A stretch of 64,000 nt of DNA from Ectobius pallidus (Eukaryota; Arthropoda; Insecta; Blattodea; Ectobiidae), in assembly GCA_964059195.1 (NCBI GenBank), contig CAXKWD010000009.1, positions 146,625,890 to 146,689,889 on the forward strand. Reading direction: 5' to 3'. The position numbers and the translations under genes are program-made. Below the pieces are notes generated by a model. The model was not told where the DNA came from. It was given only the letters and a program-made list of their open reading frames with translations, and made no database searches. Of the stretch, positions 35,478 through 46,122 are shown in pieces. How positions within the stretch are numbered: the first letter of the stretch is position 1; the number at the start of each line of letters is the position of its first letter.

Positions 35478-35688
35478 CTGAAGCACTGGTCCCTGTTGCT
35501 GATGCACATCCGTAGCTCCTCCACGGTCTCTCCTGGTCGAGACACATGACTCCAAGTGATGGGCTTGTTGCAGAACACATAGCCGTGAGACCTATCCACC
35601 GGACGCACCCACAGATATGACATCACGTACGAGAGAGGCACTGGCAGAATGTGACCAGGCTGTATCTGAATGCACTTGGTGCCTGTCA
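35478..35688 (-). CDS. Vps13D: Vps13D exon 12 of 25 in window
   Basis: Codons 755-825. The acceptor is TTTTATTTTCAG and the donor TTCAG|GTTTGT, an unusual donor lacking the common A/G at +3 and +4. It encodes TGTKCIQIQPGHILPVPLSY and a basic stretch with WVRPVD. The last two bases make Arg with the next exon. A solo BEL LTR with its target copy ends 44 bp downstream of the donor, and a pogo-type element begins 62 bp upstream of the acceptor. Confidence 0.9.
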
Positions 35689-35750
35689 CTGAAAATAAAA
35701 CCACTTTACTGAATACTCGTCTCCATGTGGAATTAGACAAATTAGCAATA

Positions 35751-36637
35751 CAGTAAAACCTCGTTAACACGAATTCCAAGGGACCGAAAAATGAGGGGTT
35801 CGTGTTAAAAAAATTTGTGCTAACCAGGGACTAATTTTTTTTTTTTTTTTTAATGAACCAATTACGGTATACACTATCGTAGAAAATACTGTTACATGCA
35901 AAAGTAGGCTATGTAATTAGGCCTACCTTTTAAAAAAGATCATTTCCTGATGAAAAATTCAAGTAAGTTGCGCTGTCACTGATGGGAATGAAAGTGCCTG
36001 GAAACTTCACGGCCAATTGTATTCACAGCTTCAGTAAACCCAGCAGATGATTCGGATGTTGCAGCAAATCCCAAACGTTCTATAAAGTGGCTATGGCGGC
36101 AAACACTTCCTGGCAGGTGGGTTACAAGTTTTAATGCAACATATGATGAAATCGTACTGGTTATGTTTGAATGAACAGAAAAATAAAATAAGAAACGTTA
36201 TAACCCGATTGTTGGCGGCACGATGCTTTATTTATTTATTTAGCAATCCTGTAGACCAGCCGTACCGGCATAGCATAACAATAACAACTCCCGATTGTCG
36301 AGCGATTGCACCAGCCAGCCTTGATGTTAATCCAATTACTCGTAGCCATTCACATAAGTAACCGGGAATTTAATAAAGGTTTACGTTTAATTTCATTTCT
36401 TGCATACCTACCGAAGCAAGAACAGGAAATAACAATTTTAAAAGCTTTGGAAGTTTGTGTTAAATGACATTTCAAGATTCAAGGGACAGAAAAACAGTTC
36501 GCAGTTCGTGGTAACCGAAATTCGTGTTAACCGACAAAACTTTCATAAGAAACAATACATCTTTGCCGGGACCAAATCTTTGTTCTTGTTAACAGAGTGT
36601 TCGTCGTAAGCGAGTTCTTGTTAACGAGGTTTTACTG
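35751..36637. mobile_element. pogo-type non-autonomous element, 887 bp
   Basis: Ends CAGTAAAACCTCGTTAACAC and GTTAACGAGGTTTTACTG, TA on both sides. Inside is a long T run. No transposase recognised. Starts 62 bp upstream of the exon 12 acceptor. Confidence 0.85.
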
Positions 36638-36830
36638 TAGTAAATCATTTGTTAAGGGTAGATGTAGGTCAAATATGGTAAAAATTCACGTATTTAAAAA
36701 ACTGCTTCTTTTGATTATATTATGTTTTCAGAATATCCTCTCAACATTTTAGGGCCGAATTCCACCTGTGATCGATCGCCTTTTAAAAATTAAATACCCA
36801 ATACATGTAATAATAGGCATACTTTTACAA

Positions 36831-36948
36831 TTCATTAATTACAATGGACAATTTTTAAACACTTGAAGCTCTACTTACGTCACACTTAAACACTTGTGAC
36901 GTAAGTAGAGCTACAAGTGTTTAAAAATTGTCCCTTGTAATTAATGAA
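36831..36948. repeat. Near-perfect palindrome, 54-bp arms
   Basis: Arms 36831-36884 and 36895-36948 are reverse complements with few mismatches around a 10-base loop. Central runs are CTCTACTTACGTCACA and its inverse. No target duplication was defined. Confidence 0.85.
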
Positions 36949-37154
36949 TCAATAGCTATACTGTTTATACCACTTCTCCCGTTTTATATATTTAATACTT
37001 TTACAAGTTCGACAGAATGGAGCTTAAATAACTTGAAAAGAATTTTAGGTTTTCATTTCAGGAAGTGTCTGGACTCCTTGGACCCCCCATTCCCTACTCC
37101 ACTGTAAATAAGTGTGGCAATTAAATTAAAAAAATAAAAATAAAAAAACAGACA

Positions 37155-37304
37155 AACAAACAAAATTATAATCAAAATACTACTAGCAGAAAAATCTTTA
37201 ATAAAATGGTGTGTTATTAACGTAGCAAACAAACAAACAAAATTATAATCAAAATACTACTAGCAGAAAAATCTTTAATAAAATGGTGTGTTATTAACGT
37301 AGCA
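37155..37304. repeat. 77-bp tandem duplication
   Basis: The run CAAAATTATAATCAAAATAC and its continuation to GTGTGTTATTAACGTAGCA occur twice, 77 bp apart (start bases 37161 and 37238), apparently identical. Confidence 0.85.
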
Positions 37305-37426
37305 TATCAAGTATGAGGGCTGCAATACTTAGGGAATATAAGCAATTTTTTAAACCTCTGCATTCTGACCTACATCTACCCTTAAGATACTCAATCATGC
37401 ATAGAGCCTAGGGGATAAAGCAATAC

Positions 37427-37580
37427 CTCCAGGATGAATGAGGGTGTTTTCTAGTTTCAGTTCCATCGTTTCCTGGAGCTGGTTGGTGATGATGAGTGAC
37501 GACCTCACTGTAACAAGCTTGCGTGCTGACCCTTCCAATGTTACCTCAAATACAATACGTCCTTGGGGCAAGTTCAGGTT
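37427..37580 (-). CDS. Vps13D: Vps13D exon 11 of 25: VAB repeat 2
   Basis: Codons 704-755. The acceptor is GACTTTTTCAG and the donor CTGGAG|GTATTG. It encodes LPQGRIVFEVTLEGSARKLV and then SSLIITNQLQETMELKLEN, the second Asn-centred VAB repeat. Confidence 0.92.
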
Positions 37581-38275
37581 CTGAAAAAGTCAAATGTAAC
37601 TGAATTAATTTTTTTTTTAAAGCAACCAAACATCAAAGGTATCTGATTCAATTACATATAACCCAAGATGGTAGTTGATTTATAAAGCTCCTAATGAATC
37701 CACATCCATAATGTATGCCTTATCAAAAAATGACTAAAAAATTGGATTGGACTCGCATTTGGGAGGTCCCAGATTCAAATCCCATGGTTGGCCAATTTGA
37801 CATGGTTTTTTTTTCATTCCCCTATCGAAAAGGCAAATGTCAAATTGGATATTTACATACCATGATTCATCCTTACCTTTTCATCCTGTATCATATCCAT
37901 TTAAATTAATATCAGTTGAAATTTACTCCATAAAATACAATAACAATAGAAAATAATTGAGAATAATCGTCCATGGCCTACTGTATAGACACAGATCCTG
38001 AACTTCTGACATAGCCTCATAACTCAAGATTGCAATTATGATATGCAGAAAGTAAGTTTTTGTTTTTTTGTTTTTGTAACTGACTCCCGAGTTAAGCTCC
38101 AGAACGATTCACTGAGGAGGGCTTAAAATAATTTTAGGGAAAAAAACCCAGATATAGCATTACGTTTGTTATATGCCATGGGTTCCTGGTAGAGAGTTAA
38201 CATAAATTGTTACAAAAAGTGTGTTTTGCCTTTTCACACGTGTGACGGTCACTGGCGAAGAAGCATTGTTTTTAA

Positions 38276-38544
38276 ATGGGAGCGTTCACACTGGGTCATA
38301 ATGACGGTCACCGCATTTCATGATTGCCAACAATGCAAGTTGTATATATTGTATATACAGTTGTATAATCGAGCTCAACAAAACTAGTTATCCAGCCATG
38401 AGTTTAGATTTGTTTAATACTGAAGATTTTATAAGTGAAGTGGAATGTTGGCCTGCAATTTGGAATGTCAAAAGTGATTACAAATTGTTTTATCATGTAG
38501 CTACTACTGGCAATACTAGAAGTGACCCAGTGTGAGAAGGCCCT
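38276..38544 (+). mobile_element. Short PIF/Harbinger-type element with MADF-like start
   Basis: Ends GCGTTCACACTGGGTCA and TGACCCAGTGTGAGAAGG, TAA on both sides. At 38398 a frame reads MSLDLFNTEDFISEVECWPA and then IWNVKSDYKLFYH, the first half of a MADF-type DNA-binding domain found in Harbinger ORF1 proteins. It stops soon after. Confidence 0.7.
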
Positions 38545-38683
38545 TAAGTGCATTGGAGACTTGTCTTGGCTCATCTTTTCAAACTCTTTCTCAATTCTCC
38601 ATGATGCTCTAACCTCACTTATTTTGCAATAAACTACAAGAATTCCAAGTGCAGGCATGCAAAGTTATAGCAAGAGTATATAC

Positions 38684-38930
38684 CATCTTCTGAATTTCGG
38701 GCGAGGCCTGTCTGAAGTAGATTCCCACTTTATCCACTGTCACAGGCCCAACAGGTTTCCAGCCATCCACTAGCACACCGAGCTGGTGGATGCGCTGCTT
38801 GTGCGTGTCACGATGTCGAGCTTTATCTCTTCCTTCAAATGAGAATGGCACAGTTTCTCCTGATGCCACTGATATCCAATTTTCATTCTGCTCCAGTGAA
38901 GACTCTCTCCCACACAGCTGGTCGGAAATA
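38684..38930 (-). CDS. Vps13D: Vps13D exon 10 of 25 in window
   Basis: Codons 621-703. The acceptor is TTGTTCGCAG and the donor AAGATG|GTATAT. It encodes ENWISVASGETVPFSFEG and GWKPVGPVTVDKVGIYFR, the typical end of one VAB repeat (GxxxPFxF, then W-x-P). The donor is weaker than its neighbours. Confidence 0.92.
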
Positions 38931-39840
38931 CTGCGAACAAAACATACATAATCACATTCTAGATGTAGGATCAGATCAGAGGCAGGCTTGACTATCTAGT
39001 CAAGTTTGTAGAGTTTGTAGAGTCCCACAAACTCGGCCTAACATGGTCCAAAAGGGCAGCGAGTTTCTGAAATATTGAGTTATCAGGAATAAAGACTTAA
39101 AAATGAAAACTGTTATTGCAAGAATTAACAATTTGTTTATTGGTCTCAAATGTAGCAAATACCTTTAAAATCATCATAAAGCATGTTAATACAGATGAAG
39201 ATGGACTCCGAGATGGAGTCCAAAAGCTTGGAGTTTCTTAAAACCTTGATTCGGCTGTTAGCCTGTGGAGAACGTTTACAAAGTATTCACCGAGAAAAGT
39301 TCAAATCATTTATAAAAAGTATATGAGCCAATAAATAATTACAACAAAATAGTTATCTCATTTCTTGCCAAAAATTTAATATAGTGGGTGCAGGCATTAG
39401 TGACTTTGATTCTAGAATCAGGGTAACTCAACATATAAAAGACTACAAAGTTTAGAATGAAGTTTCTTAGACAGTGAAGCTTTACTAATTATTCAAAAGT
39501 AGTCATACGTTTAAAACACTTTTAGCTCACTTGATGTACCATTACTAGGACATGTTTCAAGAGGTTAGTTCCCTCCCATCGTCAGCTAGTGGTCGACCGC
39601 TATGAACACAGTAAGAGACATAACAACAAAGAGATAATTATGTTGCAAACTTGTCACCACATTCTCACCTCAAGAAGGTAAGTGTGAAATGCCTCTTGAA
39701 GACCAATGTTTAGTTTTTGAATTATTGATTGTTTTAACTGTTTATGAATGATTTGCATGTAAGGGTAAAATTAATTAATCTCTGGTTTGTTTGCTAACAA
39801 TATAAATAAAAATAAAATCATGTAATTCAAATAATTTATA
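38931..39840. other. Intron, mostly unrecognised, with Penelope-like scraps
   Basis: 39200-39240 has a GGACTCC/GGAGTCC hairpin followed by AAAAGCTTGG, similar to decayed Penelope 3' ends. A well-formed hammerhead-like motif is at 39544-39590. No ORF. Confidence 0.4.
39544..39590 (-). ncRNA. Hammerhead ribozyme-like motif, all three helices
   Basis: Minus strand: stem I ACTAG/CTAGT (5 of 5), core CTGACGA, stem II GGGAGG/CCTCTT with a 7-base loop, core GAAA, self-complementary helix III ACATGT, cleavage-site C after GT. It is the most complete hammerhead fold in the window. It is probably a Penelope relic. Confidence 0.65.
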
Positions 39841-39848
39841 TAATATAC

Positions 39849-40853
39849 TAGCTGAAAAGGCCCGGCGTCGCCCAGGCTTTGTATTTTGTAATTTGAAATT
39901 AACTTATGGAGGACTTTCGATGTTGAAACTCTAGGTCCTGATATAATAATGTATGTAGAATTCGAAATGAGGAAGAACAACATATGGCACTCATACTATT
40001 CCCTCAGAAAGCTAAAACGCTAGATATAGCTTTTTATGGTTCATAGAGGATGTCGAATGCTGCATTCCGTTGCTTCTACTCATCATGCCTGGGAGGGGTT
40101 GAAATAAGAAGAAACATTAATTACATAAGATTGTATTGACTTGACGGAAAATTTTATTTCTCATTCTCATGTTAAACCGTTTCGGGCCTGAAATAAAATA
40201 GAAATGCAGTATCACTTTCATACTTTCCTCCCCTAAAACCCGGGACATAATATACTGCGAGTATAGGACTCAAAATGTTCCATCCCATGCTTAGGGCCTA
40301 TGATAAATCTCAACTAATACGAAGCCTACAGCTATGGATAACTGACTATTTACCGACTTCTGGTATAGCATACTCACACACTTAAGTTGCTCCTGCAATA
40401 CGACCTCTTATTCAACATCAAAATGTGAAGTGAGAAAATATTTCTTATGTCGAGGGTAGAGAAAGTTATGTGACTGCATCACACTGTGCTTTATTTTCGT
40501 GTAATTCATTTTTCAGTAATTATTTTTGCCAATATACTACATGGAATCATAATTCGTTAAAGTCCAGCATTAGGCTATATAGTTGCCAAGGCCCTATGTA
40601 ATCACAGTAAACAATTCACTGTTGTCATGTAAACTGAACAGCATTTCATTGTTTTCAGTATAATATTCTCAGAAATTATATAATTTTCAAGGGAAGGAGT
40701 ATTTTGTTTGAATTTTAATGTTGACAGCTATACTTCCCGGGCTTAACTGGGTATGTGTGCAAAATTCCGTGTAAATTGGTAAAGAAATGTAGATTTGTAT
40801 AAGGAACAAACATACATACCCACAAACACACATTCGACTTTATATATTAGATA
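39849..40853 (+). repeat. Interspersed repeat (family B)
   Basis: Starts CTAGCTGAAAAGGCCCGGCG and ends in CAAACACACATTCGACTTTA and then TATATATTAGATA. End structure resembles family A but the body differs. No ORF. Confidence 0.6.
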
Positions 40854-40974
40854 ATAAATATAACGCTTTAATTATTTTGCTGTTAAATGACAAGGCACAT
40901 GCAAAGCAGGAGTAAATGTTACCAGCTACATGCTAATGCACACAATTTATGAATAAATAAGACTGTTATTGTAC

Positions 40975-41109
40975 CTGTCTGGGGAAGTGATGAACGTAGT
41001 GAACCACAATCTTGAACCTGTGTCATTTCGAATTGCAAATGGAACAAATGGAGATCTCCGCCGATAGCCAGGGGGGCTCCCAACCAGCTTGCTTAACCCA
41101 TTGTCACTC
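40975..41109 (-). CDS. Vps13D: Vps13D exon 9 of 25: VAB repeat 1
   Basis: Codons 576-621. The acceptor is TTTGTTTTAG and the donor GACAG|GTACAA. It contains SPFVPFAIRNDTGSRLWF, the first of six repeats with a central Asn in a hydrophobic-polar pattern. This is the mark of the VPS13 adaptor-binding (VAB) domain, which in VPS13D has been linked to Miro on mitochondria and peroxisomes. Confidence 0.92.
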
Positions 41110-41609
41110 CTAAAACAAACCAGCCATTAGCATTACAGTGCACATCTTACAATACACTGACTGAATTATTTCTAGTTCAGCAAGGGATTTCAGCAACTTC
41201 ATGAACAGAATTCAGTAAGTCAAACCTCCTTATACAGACATTTGCAGGCCCTTGCAAATCATATTGTTATAAAAGGATTACTGTTATATTGAGGGACGTC
41301 TTAAGAAAACTGCATGCAAACAAAAAACCTAATTATGTCTTTACACAGCCTAAAGGAAGAATTTATTTAACATATACTGTAACAAAAACAACACTTTCCT
41401 TAATACCTCTACTCTTTTTAAGAAATTTAGCCATCAATCCTGAACACAGCAGACAGGATAAGTAAAATCTTCAGAAGAAATTGTCTGCTGCATGATGTCA
41501 TTGAAGGAAATTTGGAGGTCTTGGGAAATAAAGAATCTAGCTGCTATACCATTTAGAGGAGAAGAGAAAATACCGATTACTGAAAAAGGAAGTCAAGAGA
41601 TGGACTGAC

Positions 41610-41789
41610 CTGTCTCGAGAAGGCATCTGGTTGTAGTAGTCCTCTGTCCAGTTCTCCTTCACGACTTTGTACAGATCAATGAATGTGTTGGTGATATTCA
41701 TGTTGAGGATGTCTTCTGCAGAGATGTGTACTTGCAAGCGATTGTGACTCAGATCGGTTGACAGACCATGTTCCCATTGCACCTCGCAT
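41610..41789 (-). CDS. Vps13D: Vps13D exon 8 of 25 in window
   Basis: Codons 516-576. The acceptor is CTGTTTACAG and the donor GACAG|GTCAGT. It encodes CEVQWEHGLSTDLSHNRLQV and TNTFIDLYKVVKENW, the conserved helix leading into the VAB domain. A Tigger-type element starts 27 bp upstream of the acceptor, so the branch point lies in or next to transposon sequence. Confidence 0.92.
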
Positions 41790-41816
41790 CTGTAAACAGC
41801 ATTCAGTATTAAACTA

Positions 41817-42510
41817 CAGTCAACCCTCGATATAATGCCCCTCTTTACAGTGCCACCTTGCACTGTGCCAATAAATGAAAGTGAACGGATCTCCTCCCAT
41901 ATAAAATACATAAGAAACCTCGTTACTGTGCCAATTCATTTGCTACCAGTGAATATAAGACAAGATCTTTACAAAATATGGCTTGCAGTGATTGTTTTTC
42001 AATTGCAGAATTCTTTTAAAACTGGCGTGAATGTTAGGAAGATTGCTTAAGAAACATACTGTACTGTATTTCCAAGAAGTGAGAGTTCCCCTGCCACTAA
42101 CTGTAAATGTAGTGCGGTGGAAGTAGGAAACTATGTTAAGAAGTCGGACAGACAGCCTGCGTGAGGGTGGAGCAGGTAGAAAGAGCCCTTCATACAATGA
42201 GACATTCCATACTTTTACTTCTTTTAGTCCAGTGTCCATTCAGGTCTAAACACTACACTACAGTTATTCGTAAGGTAGTTAAAATGAAGAGAGCTGTTGT
42301 TACACTTCAAGAGAAACAAGAAGTTTGTGAAATCAGCAAAAGATTGCCAAAGTTTCATTATTGTGGGGGAAAACTGTTAGTTGGAAATGCATAGGCAATA
42401 TTGTATTATGCTATTTTTACTTTAAAAATTAAATTTTCTTTTAGTGCCACCCTTGCTTTGTGCCACTAAATGTTGAGAATGGATGGTGGCATTATATAGA
42501 GGGTTGACTG
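41817..42510 (+). mobile_element. Tigger/pogo-type element, 694 bp
   Basis: Ends CAGTCAACCCTCGATATAAT and ATTATATAGAGGGTTGACTG, TA on both sides. Near 42285 the plus strand reads MKRAVVTLQEKQEVCEISKR, the N-terminal helix-turn-helix of Tigger transposases, which then breaks off. Starts 27 bp from the exon 8 acceptor. Confidence 0.88.
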
Positions 42511-42669
42511 TAGTTGGATTATTACATATTGAGAGCAGCTAGTGCTGTGCTATAACACTAAACATGATTAATTAAAACTGATGAGCATAAATAAACACTT
42601 AAAGAGATGTAACTGCAAAATTGTGTAAAATGAGATATTACTCAGGAATGATGATGGATTTGTTCTCTA

Positions 42670-44162
42670 CTAGCAGGTGCCCATGGCTTCGCCCACAATA
42701 ATTAATTCAAAGATTAAAACATTATATTTATTCACACTTACACGTGAATCATTCTTAAACTAAAATATTAATAATTATAATGAAACAGCTAAAAATCCGG
42801 CTTTGGAGTGCATTCCTCAATTAGAAGCACTGCTTGGGAAAAAAAGACCTCAGATTTGAGTTCCCTGGCTCAGAAAACCCCTGCATAGTGAATTCTGCCC
42901 AAATCTATCAATGTTTTTGCCCATTTAGGTGTACAGTCGGTCAAATAAAAAACGTCGGGACTCGTATGCAGTTAAGATTAAAGTTTTAACGCATTAGTTC
43001 ACAAGTTTCCTATAAAAAACATAAAATACAGGTCATTCTCGGAACATATGAGGCCATGCGACAGGAGGGAAAAAAATGAACGAGGGAAAAAATTAACTAC
43101 GAGAAAAGCGCAACACACGATATTCAACTTAATGTATTGTCATAATTCATTTTGCTTTGTGTCATCGCGTCACATCCAAATGCTAGCTTCAGAGAAAGTG
43201 TAGTTAGGGCTGTAATGTATGAATGTTTATTTTTACTACAGTTAGGCCGTAGTCTGGTGGTAGTTTTACAATCATATTGTAATTGACCTGCATTTTTCGG
43301 CCTCTGAAGCAGCGAGAAGGTTCCATATTTCTTAAAGAGCAGCTGACCGGAAGTTTTCATAGGACTGGCCGGCCGCGTATTTCGATGGTAGATTGCTTGC
43401 AGAAGTTGAACGTAAGTTATTGATTTTGCACTACAAGTACCGCTATTATAAAATAAAATCTTTAAAAAATGCTCCTTGAATAAACATATTCCTCGCGAAT
43501 CTATTAATTATTAATATTATAAAAATTTGCAACCAAGAATATGGCTGATTTGAGGCATATAGCCACAGCCTTCTATACATGTTTGTTTTGGAACAAAACT
43601 GACTAAATAATCAAGAAAATACATGGATAGACAAGAGGCGTGTGTGAACCTAACCTTAAGTCTTCCTGTACATGCACATATGCTCGTTCGTGATACTTAA
43701 TCAAATACTGCCCGACGTTTTTTATTTGACCGACTGTACATTCATTACCTCTCTTCCGTCTATGTTGAAAATTTTAGATGTCTGCGTGCCTTCACAGTAT
43801 AAACATATGAATTGACCAGGATGAGCTCACAGAATTGAAGTGATAGATAATTCCATGCAATATATTAAAATATCGCGATGCTTTATGACAAAAGAAGGCA
43901 AAGCCACCTGCAATTGATTGGAGAACTGAAACGAATTACCAAAAACTGATTCTTCGATAGTGTAAAAGGTTCACTTTACCTGCCAATTTTTCACTCATAA
44001 GTCATAACTCACGAACAAAAGCAAAAATTAAAAATCCGGTTTCAAGGTGCATTCAGCAACCCTTCAGTCCAACTATGTTTAAAATTTCAGATCTCAGCAT
44101 GCAGTAGATTTTGCTATGCATCGCGCAGAGACAGACAAACACTTCCTCTTATTATTATAGAT
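42670..44162 (+). repeat. Interspersed repeat copy (family A) split by a TIR element
   Basis: Begins CTAGCAGGTGCCCATGGCTT and ends ACAGACAAAC...TTATTATTATAGAT. The 803-bp family H element sits inside at 42934-43736. Confidence 0.75.
42934..43736. mobile_element. 803-bp TIR element, copy 2 (family H)
   Basis: Inverted relative to 31224-32027 and nearly identical to it. TA on both sides. Short internal differences (for example around 43440-43545) look closer to copy 3. Confidence 0.9.
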
Positions 44163-44199
44163 CAGTGTATACAGTAAGGTATCTTGTATCTTCAGTAAT

Positions 44200-44560
44200 C
44201 ATGGAGTAACTTTGAAATGTATTGTGGGATAACTATAATTTTTCCTCAATTATTCATGGTGTGTTTCTGGATTTACCTCTGTTTAAAGAAAGTCTTCACA
44301 AATTTGTAATTGAAAAATGTTTGTATTCTACAGAAGAGTTCTTAGAAACCTAATTCACTTCATTTTCTCATGCACTGTAATTGTATTTCATGAATAGGCT
44401 AAGTATGATACTATACTACAGTATATTATGTTACACTGCTTTGCTTTGTAATTCTGTATTTTGTATTTTAGAATTTCTGTATTTATATTTGTATTGACGT
44501 GTCCATTATCTTATGTAAGATAGAAGGATGAAAATAAACTAAACTAAACTAAACTCTTGG
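44200..44560 (+). mobile_element. LINE 3' tail
   Basis: Reads FKESLHKFVIEKCLYSTEEF and a stop, the usual end of a Jockey/CR1-type polyprotein, then a UTR ending AAAATAAACTAAACTAAACT, a short AAACT-repeat tail. Confidence 0.65.
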
Positions 44561-44580
44561 CAATATTAGGCTTCACTCAC

Positions 44581-44965
44581 CTCCAGGGTTCTATGAACGG
44601 TTCCCAACCAGACAGCACACGGTTATAGTAGTCACTTGTCAAGACGCAGCGAGCAGTGCCTCCACCTTCAACTGCCTTCTCTAGATGGAGCTGCGACAAG
44701 GAAAGCTCCAGGAGAGGCACATCCGAGTCTCTGCAGTCATCAATCACACACAGACACGTGTGGGAAGCTTTCACTTCAATTGTGTGGAATGACAGAACTG
44801 AATTGCTCTCCTCCACAAACTCCCGTCCCCTGACCGCTGTGTCAGCTAAGTCAGCGTGTTGCGTGAGCCACAGAGCCGCATCATCCAGATGTCCATTACA
44901 CTTCTCAAGAGCCGCTACACAGTCGTCAGGATGGAAACCCAGTGCAGTGAGTTTTCTGATCTGGT
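44581..44965 (-). CDS. Vps13D: Vps13D exon 7 of 25: UBA domain
   Basis: Codons 388-516, the longest exon here. The acceptor is TTTTGATTCAG and the donor TGGAG|GTGAGT. The first 42 codons are a UBA fold: QIRKLTALGFHPDDCVAALE, then the second helix NGHLDDAALWLT. The LGF loop is the ubiquitin-contact signature of UBA domains, and the VPS13D UBA binds ubiquitin. The rest enters the beta-rich region ahead of the VAB domain, ending SGWEPFIEPW. This exon is the main evidence for VPS13D rather than its paralogues. Confidence 0.95.
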
Positions 44966-45411
44966 CTGAATCAAAAGCAAAGTCAGCAACATATATAGCC
45001 TGTTTTATGTATTACCACACTATCAATAATCCAAACATCAGTTATTCAAAATGTCAATTATCTGAACTACCTTTTTATTTACTTTAACCTTTTTAAAGGA
45101 TGATTATGTTCAGCACAAGTTACGACAATTAAGCCCCATGCATAAAACAACTGAAAATAGTACTTTTATTAAGGGCACAATTTTTTTAAACACTCTCCCC
45201 AACAAATGAAAATATTAAATGGAAATAATTTTAGAGGAAATTTGAGACAGTATTAGTTAACAAATGCCCCTATAGTTTAAGTGAATTATAATTACTAAAT
45301 GAAGTTTCAAGCACAAAAGTTTTGTAAGTTTTTACTATTAGTTAGGTAAACCTAGAAAATCTTATCAGAATTCTATACAGCCGATGTTACAGAACTCAAG
45401 TTACTACTCAC
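44966..45411. other. Short intron, nothing recognised
   Basis: AT-rich intron between exons 7 and 6. Confidence 0.5.
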
Positions 45412-45556
45412 TTCTAACGTTGGCAGGTTGACAATCTCGATCTAAGTCATGGTTCCGTGCCCAAAGAGTTTGTTTTGGAAGGCTGTTGAGCATCTGAATG
45501 AACATGCGCATATCATGGTATGACAGCCGGATGTTCAACTGCTGCTGTATCTGTAC
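45412..45556 (-). CDS. Vps13D: Vps13D exon 6 of 25 in window
   Basis: Codons 340-388. The acceptor is GTTTCTCCAG and the donor AGAA|GTGAGT. It encodes VQIQQQLNIRLSYHDMRMFI and ends in a charged linker just before the UBA domain. The final single base joins the next exon to make Asn. Confidence 0.9.
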
Positions 45557-45855
45557 CTGGAGAAACAGATCAGGATGTAATGCACTGTAATATGGAATGA
45601 AGTGATTACAATACATCTATATAATTATTTTACTAATAGAACATTTGACAGTGAAACAGCAATCTATATTTTTAAAACAAATTAAGTTTATAAATAAAAT
45701 GTAATTTGCAGAAACCACAATGAAGTAATGGAATACTAAACACTTCAAGACATACACATTTCTTCGTCAAGCCCACTACAAATTTTACAATTTTTTTTAT
45801 CTCTCCACCCATAACACCTTATTTGCAAGAAGGTCCTGTTAGAGTGCCTACTTAC

Positions 45856-46080
45856 TTCTAGAACTCTGTCAGAAGGAGAGATCACAGCATCAGGAATGCC
45901 TCTTGTGGATATGCTACTGAGTCGCCTGGTGATCTCCATATTCACTGTCACAGGATCAATAATAGACAGAGCTGTCTCGTCCTCCATTCCCAGGATGCAA
46001 GAGAACATCTCGCAATGATTCAGGTTGCAGGACAGAGGTTTGTCGGCCACTAAGGGTCGATACGACACCACAGTTGTACT
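45856..46080 (-). CDS. Vps13D: Vps13D exon 5 of 25 in window
   Basis: Codons 265-339, phase 0 at both ends. The acceptor is GTGCATTGCAG and the donor GAA|GTAAGT. It encodes STTVVSYRPLVADKPLSCNL, then LNHCEMFSCILGMEDETALS, continuing to a conserved IDPVTVNMEI stretch. A Tigger terminus begins 43 bp upstream of the acceptor. Confidence 0.92.
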
Positions 46081-46122
46081 CTGCAATGCACATTACACAA
46101 ACATAATTATAAAATAGTATTA

